Source: an uncultured Clostridia bacterium (GTDB taxonomy: Bacteria > Bacillota > Clostridia > Christensenellales > CAG-138). From it: a stretch of DNA of 8,069 nucleotides. Location: NCBI GenBank assembly GCA_937913075.1, contig CALEPU010000218.1:1-8069 (forward strand), in the 5' to 3' direction. Of this stretch, positions 1 through 5,159 are shown one piece after another (position 1 is the first letter of the stretch; every line of letters starts with the position of its first letter). Both the position numbers and the translations under genes were made by a program. The notes beneath the pieces were generated by a model. It saw only the letters and a list, made by a program, of their open reading frames with translations. It ran no database searches and had not been told where the DNA came from.

Positions 1-76
1 CACCTTCCCCTCTGTAGGGGAAGGGCAGCAAACGGGCTTTGTCATCAAGCTGATCGGGCTCCGCCCGATATATCGC
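1..76. repeat. Repeat-element end plus hairpin with TATATCGC-type tail
   Basis: Positions 3-24 form a hairpin (CCTTCCCCT, loop CTGT, AGGGGAAGG) that matches the right end of the MITE-like element at 2731-2896. Positions 1-52 are identical to 2873-2924. A second hairpin follows at 53-69 (ATCGGGC, loop TCC, GCCCGAT) and ends in ATATCGC at 70-76, the same tail that closes each unit of the hairpin array at 2927-3039. This is probably the edge of a second copy of the same composite repeat, with the rest outside the window. It lies directly downstream of the leftward tail-fibre-like gene. No T-run follows on the minus strand, so it is not a clear terminator. Confidence 0.8.
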
Positions 77-94
77 AAGCTCCCTCCCGCATTG

Positions 95-1450
95 TCAGCG
101 GTTCCTTCCTTCGAGCACGAACCTCGTACCGGCGGCGAATTTAGCCGAGCCCTCGCAGGCGATAAGCAGCGCCGTATATGCGGTCAGCCCTTCCATATAA
201 AGCGCGGCGAAGTGCATGGTATTGCTCGAAGCATAGCCCTCGCCGTCCGCGTCGCCCGAGTAGGCTCGCTTGACAAAGGCAAAGCCGTTCCTCGGCTTTT
301 CGAATTTCACCACGGCAACCGCCTTATCCGGCTCGTCCACGTCGCGCAGGGTGAGGCTCGTAAATCTGATGCTGTCGCTGCTTCCGTTGAGCTTTATCCT
401 CACGGCGGAGCCGCCCGTCATGGCGCCTATGATCGTCAGCCTCAGCTCGTCAAACGCGAAGCCGCCCGAGCCGTATCCCGTGCCGAAGGCATTAAAGCTC
501 ACCGAAGCCGAGGCGGAGTCCGTCGTCGTATCGGCGACAGTCCTCCAATCGCTTTCGTGCAGCGCCTCGTATATCCCGCCGCCCGTTACGGGGTTGACGC
601 TGCCCGATACCGGCGCGGCGTCGAAGGTGAGCGCGTCCTGCTTGCCGGCAATCTCCGAATACCAGCCCGAGAGGGTGTTTATGAGCTCCCTCAAGGTGAT
701 CTGCCCCGCGGGTATATGGGTAAAAGCGTAAGTCGCGCTGCCGCTCGCTTTGAGCAGGCTCGCGTTTGCCCCGGGGAGCATTATCTCCTTCCATGTCCTC
801 GGCGAGGCCGAAGTGCAGATGTAAGCCCTTGCATCGGAGGTATCGAGGTAGAGCTGACCCGCTGCCGCCTCCGTCGCGGAGGAGGGCGCTCCCTCGCCGG
901 TGATACACCCGCGGAACGCCGCCGCAAGCTCCGCAAACGCAGCTTCCCTCGCGCTCTCGGCCTGACAGCGCAGCTCCTCTGCGGCGCTTATGTCGCTCAA
1001 AAGCTGCGAAAGCTCGGGCATTGCGGGCAAAGCCGCTATCGCCGTCTCATCAAGCATCGCCTCGCGGCAGTCGAACGTAAACCTCGCGGTCGTTACAAGC
1101 ACGTCGTAGTCCGCAAGCGAGGAGGGCTCGGACATTGCAGACGAGTAGAGCTGCAGCTCGCAGTCCACCCTTTTCGGCGCGAAAGCCCCGGGGCGGAGAG
1201 CTATCGTCGCCGTGTTGCCCGATAAGGTCACGCTGCCGTCGGTGCTGTCCTGCACCGCGACGCCGCGGCTGCTTGAAAACACTGCCGTGACAAGCATATC
1301 ATCCAGCGGCACTGCCGCGCCGTCGTCGGTCAGCGTCACGACTATCCTGTTGCCGGTGTCGCCCTCGACAACCTCAAAGGGCTCCGTCGGCAGGGTCTTT
1401 TTAAGGTCGATCGCAACCTCGAATTCCTTTAATAAAGCACGTTCTGCCAT
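95..1450 (-). CDS. Phage tail-fibre / baseplate-like protein with BppU-type N-terminus
   Basis: The product is 451 aa. The start at 1450 (MAERALLKEF) is chosen because an AGGGGAGG ribosome binding site precedes it by 6 bases; the open frame runs further upstream but has no such signal there. Residues 1-128 resemble the N-terminal domain of Firmicutes phage BppU-like baseplate proteins: a beta-rich module with EGDTGNRIVVTLTDDGAAV at about 29-47. Residues 133-180 are Ala/Glu-rich and likely helical or coiled. About 199-223 carries a GQLYLDTSDARAYIC...TWKEI segment, and 269-297 a GKQDALTFDAAPVSGSVNPV-type segment, both common in phage tail fibres. Residues 300-451 look like a beta-rich tip domain, possibly for receptor or carbohydrate contact (inferred). 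The gene overlaps the upstream 393-aa gene by 22 bases, which suggests translational coupling. No capsid, tape-measure or lysis gene is visible. The phage structural call is fairly secure; the exact role is not. Confidence 0.75.
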   Translation of the reverse strand: MAERALLKEFEVAIDLKKTLPTEPFEVVEGDTGNRIVVTLTDDGAAVPLDDMLVTAVFSSSRGVAVQDSTDGSVTLSGNTATIALRPGAFAPKRVDCELQLYSSAMSEPSSLADYDVLVTTARFTFDCREAMLDETAIAALPAMPELSQLLSDISAAEELRCQAESAREAAFAELAAAFRGCITGEGAPSSATEAAAGQLYLDTSDARAYICTSASPRTWKEIMLPGANASLLKASGSATYAFTHIPAGQITLRELINTLSGWYSEIAGKQDALTFDAAPVSGSVNPVTGGGIYEALHESDWRTVADTTTDSASASVSFNAFGTGYGSGGFAFDELRLTIIGAMTGGSAVRIKLNGSSDSIRFTSLTLRDVDEPDKAVAVVKFEKPRNGFAFVKRAYSGDADGEGYASSNTMHFAALYMEGLTAYTALLIACEGSAKFAAGTRFVLEGRNR

Positions 1451-2610
1451 GATAAGCCTCCCCTGTCGGCTCCGTGAGCCGCCGAGCCGCCGCCGACAGC
1501 CGCAAAATAGGTGGCGTAAAGCTCGTTGTAGTCGTATTGGTTGAGGTTGTACTGCATCTGCCAGCGCTTCATGCGCCACTCGCGCTTGCTGCTGGTGAAG
1601 AGCAGATAAACCTCGCCGGGCGTAAGAGAGGAGATGTACCCGGCGTAGTCGTTGTAGAGGGCGGGATTGGAAAGATATGAGAAGTCGCCCTCGACCCATT
1701 CGCCGTCAAAGTAAGCTCCGTTTGAGTTATGCCCGTAAGGTACGCCGCCCGAGCCGCCGCTGCTGCCGGAGGACGACCCCGATGACGAGCCTCCGGAGTG
1801 CGAGCCGCTCCCGCCGGAGTGCGAGCTTGCCACGCCGTATGTGCCGTACTGCATGGCGGTCTTGGCAAGGCTCGCTTCAAGCTCCTGCATTGTGGTCAGC
1901 GCCTTGTAAAGGTACTCGGCCATCGCCGCCCCGTACTTCGCTTCAAGACCCATTATGTCGTCGTTGATATCGTCCTGCTCGCGTGCCTTCATCGAGGACA
2001 GATAGCTCGATCCGCCCATACCCCTCGCATAGGCGTCTGCGTCGAGCTCCGCCATGTTGTAAGCCCCGCTCCTTTCGCGCTGCCTTATCGCCGCCTCTAC
2101 CGAGGGACGAAGAAAGCTCTCGAAAAGCCCGTAAAGCTGTTCTATCCCGGGTATGTCCGTCACGCCGTAGGCTTTCAGCCGCGCCGCAAGACGGTTGTAG
2201 TAATCGGTGAGCCCCGCGTCGAAGTCGTAAGCCGCAAGATCGCCGCTCTGCCCGTATTCGTAGGAGGAAGCCTCATTGCCCTGCCCGCCGTTCTCATAGA
2301 CGGCAGCGCCGGACGCGCTCCTCACGGGCTCGGCATCGGCTTCGTCCGCATCGTTTGCATTTTGAGCCCTTGCCCGCGCAGCGCCTCTTGATGCGGGTCT
2401 TCCCGGCACTTCGTAACCGCCGCGGCTCTGCTCCGAAGGTCTCTGTCCGGAGGAAGCAAGCGTCAGTCCGCTGTCGTCGCTCTCATAACGAGGACGCTCG
2501 TTCGAGGGTATGTCGTCGATAGGATACCCGTTGTCGCCGTAGCGCGGCGGCTTTGGGTTTTCGACCGCTTCGGACTGCTTCCTTCTGCGTTTTGTAAAAA
2601 AGCTGTTCAT
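1429..2610 (-). CDS. Uncharacterised phage-associated-like protein with disordered N-terminus and Gly/Ser linker
   Basis: The product is 393 aa. The start at 2610 (MNSFFTKRRRKQ) is set by an AAAGGAG site about 8 bases upstream; the open frame extends 80 codons further, but only through repeat DNA. Residues 1-125 are charged and Pro/Gly/Ser-rich, probably disordered, with a basic first dozen residues. Residues 129-255 look largely helical and contain ELDADAYARGMGGSSYLSSM, resembling from memory a D-x-D-A-x-x-RGMG-SS motif in unnamed Clostridial phage or mobile-element proteins. Residues 262-290 are a Ser/Gly/His linker. Residues 300-370 are Tyr- and Trp-rich (FDGEWVEGDF; REWRMKRWQMQYNLNQYDYN). 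There is no signal peptide or membrane segment. The 3' end overlaps the tail-fibre-like gene, so the two are probably made together. I do not recognise a named family; a structural or adaptor role in a phage-like particle is inference only. Confidence 0.7.
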   Translation of the reverse strand: MNSFFTKRRRKQSEAVENPKPPRYGDNGYPIDDIPSNERPRYESDDSGLTLASSGQRPSEQSRGGYEVPGRPASRGAARARAQNANDADEADAEPVRSASGAAVYENGGQGNEASSYEYGQSGDLAAYDFDAGLTDYYNRLAARLKAYGVTDIPGIEQLYGLFESFLRPSVEAAIRQRERSGAYNMAELDADAYARGMGGSSYLSSMKAREQDDINDDIMGLEAKYGAAMAEYLYKALTTMQELEASLAKTAMQYGTYGVASSHSGGSGSHSGGSSSGSSSGSSGGSGGVPYGHNSNGAYFDGEWVEGDFSYLSNPALYNDYAGYISSLTPGEVYLLFTSSKREWRMKRWQMQYNLNQYDYNELYATYFAAVGGGSAAHGADRGGLSWQNVLY

Positions 2611-2648
2611 TCGTTTTCTCCTTTGGTGTTTTGTCGTCCCAATAGGCG

Positions 2649-2689
2649 TCTGCCGCAAGGCAGATATACCGTATCGGGCAAAGCCCGAT
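2649..2689. repeat. Two short hairpins of the same repeat family
   Basis: Just upstream of the 393-aa gene, TCTGCC-GCAA-GGCAGA (2649-2664) and ATCGGGC-AAA-GCCCGAT (2673-2689) follow each other, separated by TATACCGT. The second 17-mer is identical to the first hairpin of the array at 2927-2943 and shares both stem arms with 53-69. They may be a degenerate copy of the hairpin array. Confidence 0.7.
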
Positions 2690-2730
2690 ATCAGACCGCT
2701 GACAAACCCTTTTTGCACGCAAGTATACAA

Positions 2731-2896
2731 CCTTCCCCTACCGAGGGGAAGGGGGACCGCAAGCGCAGCGAAGCGGTGGAAGAGGTGGTAGAAGTTCTTG
2801 ATTTTACTAAGTTTTTTGAACACAACTCCAGCCACCACCTCATCCGTCAACTCGCCCTAAAAGGCTCGTTGACACCTTCCCCTCTGTAGGGGAAGG
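2731..2896. mobile_element. MITE-like element with palindromic terminal inverted repeats
   Basis: The element is 166 bp. Its ends are 22-base inverted repeats differing at one position. Each end is also an internal hairpin: CCTTCCCCT-ACCG-AGGGGAAGG on the left (2731-2752) and CCTTCCCCT-CTGT-AGGGGAAGG on the right (2875-2896). A subterminal GAGGTGGT near 2782 is inverted as ACCACCTC near 2834. There is no coding capacity and no clear target-site duplication. I recall similar elements scattered in gut Clostridia genomes, but that is memory rather than a search. The core (about 2795-2830) is AT-rich. It separates the 154-aa gene from the two genes downstream of it. Confidence 0.75.
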
Positions 2897-2924
2897 GCAG
2901 CAAACGGGCTTTGTCATCAAGCTG
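2873..2924. repeat. 52-bp perfect direct repeat (second copy of 1-52)
   Basis: This stretch is identical to positions 1-52, in the same orientation. It contains the right end of the MITE-like element plus a GCAGCAAACGGGC...CATCAAGCTG segment. After the 52 bases both copies go on to a hairpin with the same ATCGGGC/GCCCGAT arms and an ATATCGC tail, so the similarity spans about 75 bases. The two copies bracket the 393-aa and 451-aa genes. Confidence 0.9.
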
Positions 2925-2926
2925 GT

Positions 2927-3039
2927 ATCGGGCAAAGCCCGATATATCGCATTTGCCCCGCAAATATATCGCATCCGCAAAGCGGATATATCGCAGCGGA
3001 TCTGCCGCTATATCGCTGCCGAGCTGCGAAGAGGCGGCA
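2927..3039. repeat. Tandem array of hairpins with different stems and a constant ATATCGC tail
   Basis: Four units in a row each consist of a small perfect palindrome followed by ATATCGC. The palindromes are ATCGGGC-AAA-GCCCGAT (2927-2943), ATTTGC-CCC-GCAAAT (2951-2965), ATCCGC-AAA-GCGGAT (2973-2987) and AGCGG-ATCTG-CCGCT (2995-3009). Three units are 22 bases long and the first is 24. A fifth, looser hairpin (TGCCG...CGGCA, 3017-3039) ends the run without the tail. Stem sequence differs from unit to unit while complementarity is kept. It is non-coding; its function is unknown. Confidence 0.85.
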
Positions 3040-3043
3040 GCGC

Positions 3044-3134
3044 ATGACAACGGGGACGGTTATTCTTGTCAGACAGCTTTTCCCATTAAGTGAACGTCAG
3101 TTTTTTCCTGACAAAAGAACCGTCCCCTTGTCAT
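3044..3134. repeat. REP-like palindrome with GGGGACGGTT arms
   Basis: The left arm (3044-3072, ATGACAACGGGGACGGTT...) and right arm (3108-3134, ending ...CCGTCCCCTTGTCAT) are imperfect inverted repeats around a 35-base spacer. A third arm lies at 7378-7406, beyond groESL. This kind of arm is common between genes in Clostridia. Mobilisation by an IS200-like tyrosine transposase is a guess; no transposase is in the window. Confidence 0.75.
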
Positions 3135-3159
3135 GCTTTTCCTCCTCTCCTGCTTTTTT

Positions 3160-3243
3160 AGCTGAATTGCCGCTGACGCGGCAGCGAAATTGTTCGCCTC
3201 ACGCCTCACAGCGAAATTGAATTCTCCTGCGGCGAATTTAGCT
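3160..3243. repeat. Inverted repeat downstream of the 154-aa gene
   Basis: AGCTGAATTGCCGC (3160-3173) is inverted, with two differences, as GCGGCGAATTTAGCT (3229-3243). Within it lies a tight hairpin TGCCGC-TGAC-GCGGCA (3168-3183) and a repeated CAGCGAAATTG. There is no T-run on the minus strand after the hairpin, so it is not a convincing terminator for the 154-aa gene. Confidence 0.5.
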
Positions 3244-3266
3244 GCGTCGCCCCGCCCTGCCTCTCC

Positions 3267-3731
3267 TCAGAGCCTGACCTTTCTTCCGTCGGCGGCGGCC
3301 TTTTGAAGCTGCTTTTTGAGCCTTCGGAACTGCTCGGCGGTGAGCCTGTCATAGTCCAACGGAGCGGGAGCGGCGGCGTCCGCGCGCATAGGCTGAGGCA
3401 TACGCCTGCGCTCCGCTACAAGGGGCGGCTTTGCGGGAGCCTCCGGCTCGGTATCGGGCTCGGCATAGACAAGGGGCGCCGCGCCCTCGTTCTCCCAGAC
3501 GGCTATTATCGCGTCCGCGAGCTCATCCTCGTCCATACCGTCGGCTCCGAGCCTTTCAAGCAGCGCCCTGCCGACCCTCTCCGCGGCGGAGTCCGCGCGC
3601 ATCTCGCCCAAAGGCTCGGTTTTGACCTCGGCGTCCTCCTCGGTCGCCTTCGGCCCTGTGCCCTCGTCCTTCCCGCCCGCGCTCTTTTCGTCAAGCTCTG
3701 CAAAAAGATCCTTGATGCTCTTCATCTTCAT
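3267..3731 (-). CDS. Small acidic protein with basic C-terminal helix, first gene of the leftward phage-like operon
   Basis: The product is 154 aa. The start at 3731 (MKMKSIKDLF) is chosen for the AAAGGAG site 7 bases upstream; Met3 (3725) is an alternative. Residues 1-17 form a probable helix (SIKDLFAELDEK). About 20-45 is an acidic, likely disordered stretch. About 47-82 is a helical segment (SAAERVGRALLERLG...DELADAIIAVWE). About 86-120 is a Pro/Ala linker, and 126-154 a strongly basic helix (LTAEQFRRLKKQLQKAAADG) ending KVRL. It has no cysteine, signal peptide or membrane segment. I do not recognise the family. The acidic body and basic C-terminal helix recall phage scaffolding proteins, but that is shape only. 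It is the first gene after a consensus promoter and a structured leader; the next gene in this direction starts 656 bases on, beyond several repeats. Confidence 0.65.
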   Translation of the reverse strand: MKMKSIKDLFAELDEKSAGGKDEGTGPKATEEDAEVKTEPLGEMRADSAAERVGRALLERLGADGMDEDELADAIIAVWENEGAAPLVYAEPDTEPEAPAKPPLVAERRRMPQPMRADAAAPAPLDYDRLTAEQFRRLKKQLQKAAADGRKVRL

Positions 3732-3762
3732 CGCAATTCTCCTTTGCTGTAAAATAAAACGA

Positions 3763-3821
3763 AACAAGCGCTCCCGCTTTTTACGGGCAAACCGCCCTTC
3801 GCGGGATCGTCAACGCTTGTT
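3763..3821 (-). promoter_or_regulatory. Structured 5' leader of the leftward operon
   Basis: Between the -10 box and the ribosome binding site of the 154-aa gene, three nested stems can form: AACAAGCG/CGCTTGTT (3763-3770 with 3814-3821), TCCCGC/GCGGGA (3772-3777 with 3801-3806) and GGGC/GCCC (3785-3788 with 3794-3797). On the minus strand the stem is followed by a T-rich but interrupted run. It could be a weak attenuator or an RNA-stability hairpin. It matches no riboswitch class I know. Confidence 0.5.
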
Positions 3822-3832
3822 CCATCATTTTC

Positions 3833-3861
3833 ATTATAGCACGTTTGTTCGCAACTGTCAA
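3833..3861 (-). promoter_or_regulatory. Consensus sigma-A promoter of the leftward phage-like operon
   Basis: On the minus strand, TTGACA (3856-3861), a 17-base spacer and TATAAT (3833-3838) match the consensus perfectly. A-rich DNA upstream (about 3873-3890) could act as an UP element. The start point is expected near 3826, giving a leader of about 95 bases before the 154-aa gene. Confidence 0.85.
3838..3851 (-). promoter_or_regulatory. LexA-like operator in the leftward promoter
   Basis: On the minus strand CGAACAAACGTGCT lies in the promoter spacer and touches the -10 box. It fits the Bacillus-type SOS box (CGAAC-N4-GTTYG) except for two positions in the right half. The same motif recurs at 3998-4011 in the opposite promoter. 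LexA as the binding protein is inferred. Confidence 0.5.
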
Positions 3862-3987
3862 CAGCTTGGAGAATATTTTTTATTTTATTCTCTTATTGGG
3901 AGATTTTCGCTTAAAAATTCCATTGTCTGCTGAGCGTAAATACGCAACCGCATAGCTTGCCCAATATTGCTTTAAGGCTTACGCGTC

Positions 3988-4016
3988 TTGACTTCTGCGA
4001 ACAAATGTGCTATGAT
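3988..4016 (+). promoter_or_regulatory. Sigma-A promoter of the helix-turn-helix gene
   Basis: TTGACT (3988-3993), a 17-base spacer and TATGAT (4011-4016). Fifteen bases ending in GTGC at the -10 box match the divergent promoter's spacer at all but one position (T for C). The start point is expected near 4023, leaving a leader of about 155 bases before the ATG at 4178. Confidence 0.75.
3998..4011 (+). promoter_or_regulatory. LexA-like operator in the rightward promoter
   Basis: CGAACAAATGTGCT lies in the spacer and overlaps the first base of the -10 box. It differs from the site at 3838-3851 by one base and has the same placement relative to -35 and -10, which suggests one regulator controls both promoters. 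Confidence 0.5.
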
Positions 4017-4044
4017 TATATTACAGGCTGAGGGAACGCTCTGC

Positions 4045-4075
4045 AAGTTTTGACAGGGGGAGGGTGTCAAAGCTT
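4045..4075 (+). promoter_or_regulatory. 11-bp hairpin with G-rich loop in the helix-turn-helix gene leader
   Basis: AAGTTTTGACA (4045-4055) pairs with TGTCAAAGCTT (4065-4075) through 11 pairs including one G-T, around the loop GGGGGAGGG. A TTACAGG direct repeat brackets the region (4021-4027 and 4074-4080). No T-run follows, so it is not a terminator. It could be an operator for the gene's own product or an RNA control element. Confidence 0.5.
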
Positions 4076-4107
4076 ACAGGGGAAATATAAACTATAAATA
4101 TATAAAC

Positions 4108-4141
4108 GGTGAGCTCTCGCTCGTCCCTCGCTCGGCTCACC
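4108..4141 (+). promoter_or_regulatory. Second leader hairpin before the helix-turn-helix gene
   Basis: GGTGAGC (4108-4114) pairs with GCTCACC (4135-4141) around a CTCGCTCG-rich loop. It sits shortly before the weak ribosome binding site (AAAGGA, 4155-4160) and could affect initiation. Confidence 0.35.
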
Positions 4142-4177
4142 AAACGACCGACGGAAAGGAAAAGCGAAAGAACCATT

Positions 4178-5023
4178 ATGAGCACACGGAAAGAATTTTA
4201 CGTAGTAACGAGCGTGTTTGACAAAGGTCTCTCTTCAAGGGCGATCGCTGTCTATGCTTACCTGAGCTACTGCGCGGACAAGAACGGCGAATGCTTCCCC
4301 GCAGTTAAGCGCATAGCATACGAATGCAAAGCCTCCTGCTCGACAATACGAAGGGCCTTGAAGGAGCTTGAAGAAAAGGGCGTTATAAGCAGCACACCCC
4401 GAATGATGAGGGCTGAGGAGGGCGGACGGCAGTTGACGAATTTGTATAGGCTGCTGGCGCTGCGCTTGCCGGTGAAGGCAGCGCAGCAGCCGGATGAGAC
4501 TAAGAAGGCGGAGGCAGATATTGCGGCTTCTAAGCCTCAAATACCCGATGTGCCGGAGGCTCCCGTTATGCCGGAGACGACAGCAAAGCCCGAGAGACGA
4601 AGGGCTGCAAAGCCCTTGATGCAGCCTCGGCCCACAGCGCCATCGAATGCGCTGCCGAACGCAGACGATAACGGGCTTCGGGAGCTGCTTGACAGGCTCG
4701 ACATTTCGCGCTATTACGAAGACAAGATCGCATGCAAGGCCATTGAGCTTGCGATAACAGATATGTGGTTTGCGGATGAGACGAAGGTCGGCGGCATTAC
4801 GGTCAACAAATACCGTATGCGAAACCGCCTCAATGAGCTCGATATCGACGCCATGGACGAGATAATGGAAAGATTGGAGGACGACGACGTCAACAACAGG
4901 ACGGCTTACATCAAGTCCTGCATTTACAACGCACCGCTGTTTGTTAACTCCCGCATTGCAGTGCAGTCGGCAAGACTGCGAAGAAGGTTCAGGGAATGCA
5001 GGGAGGAGGTCAGGAGGGAGTGA
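4178..5023 (+). CDS. Helix-turn-helix protein with replication-initiator-like C-terminus
   Basis: The product is 281 aa from the ATG at 4178 (MSTRKEFYVV). This start fits the family's usual N-terminus; a GTG at 4109 would add 23 Ser/Arg-rich residues unlike any domain. Residues 15-92 form a winged-helix domain of the HTH_36 type (RAIAVYAYLSYCADKNGECF, then RIAYECKASCSTIRRALKEL as the helix-turn-helix, then the GVI wing). Residues 97-160 are a Pro/Ala/Lys linker. Residues 165-275 resemble the C-terminal domain of replication initiator A proteins of Firmicutes plasmids and integrative elements (DUF6017-like, recalled from memory): AYIKSCIYNAP corresponds to their AYLL-ALYNAP motif. It likely binds DNA, either to start replication of a mobile element or to regulate it. 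The ribosome binding site is weak (AAAGGA, 17 bases away). It diverges from the phage-like operon and converges on groEL. Confidence 0.75.
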   Translation: MSTRKEFYVVTSVFDKGLSSRAIAVYAYLSYCADKNGECFPAVKRIAYECKASCSTIRRALKELEEKGVISSTPRMMRAEEGGRQLTNLYRLLALRLPVKAAQQPDETKKAEADIAASKPQIPDVPEAPVMPETTAKPERRRAAKPLMQPRPTAPSNALPNADDNGLRELLDRLDISRYYEDKIACKAIELAITDMWFADETKVGGITVNKYRMRNRLNELDIDAMDEIMERLEDDDVNNRTAYIKSCIYNAPLFVNSRIAVQSARLRRRFRECREEVRRE

Positions 5024-5112
5024 TTAATGCGTAATGTGCAATTATTAATTCGGAATTGGGAATTGAAAGAGAACTCATAATTTTAAACCGTTTTCGGCGG
5101 CATGTACGGCAG
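5024..5112. other. Intergenic spacer between convergent genes
   Basis: This is AT-rich DNA with an AATTATTAATTCGGAATTGG-type stretch (5040-5059), which resembles low-complexity intergenic repeats seen in Clostridia. No gene, promoter or clear rightward terminator for the helix-turn-helix gene is visible. Confidence 0.4.
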
Positions 5113-5145
5113 AAAAAATCGCGGAGACGGCAACCCGTCTCCGCG
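5113..5145 (-). terminator. Intrinsic terminator of groES-groEL
   Basis: On the minus strand the stem CGCGGAGACGG, loop GTTG, CCGTCTCCGCG (11 perfect pairs, 5120-5145) is followed by ATTTTTT. It lies 14 bases after the groEL stop. There is no T-run in the other direction, so it acts for groESL only. Confidence 0.95.
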
Positions 5146-5159
5146 AAAGGGCAAGGCCC

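Noticed and set aside
92..1225. A 377-codon plus-strand open frame opposite the tail-fibre-like gene
   Set aside because: It is antisense to a gene with a good ribosome binding site and recognisable domains. Its translation is Arg/Gly-rich and domain-free, as expected of a shadow frame in GC-rich DNA.
2623..2889. Plus-strand 88-codon frame across the MITE-like element
   Set aside because: It is composed of repeat sequence, with no ribosome binding site or protein-like composition.
2927..3039. CRISPR array
   Set aside because: The constant part is only 7 bases and the variable parts are 15-17-base palindromes, not 30-base unique spacers; no cas gene is present.
2847..3050. Minus-strand 67-codon frame through the hairpin array, with LLPFPYRGEG-type translation
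   Set aside because: It lies wholly within the repeats and reads the hairpin units as pseudo-peptide repeats; there is no ribosome binding site. Such translations are a common artefact of these repeats.
4109..4177. GTG start adding 23 residues to the helix-turn-helix protein
   Set aside because: There is no ribosome binding site before it, it sits in a hairpin, and the extra Ser/Arg residues do not belong to the HTH domain.
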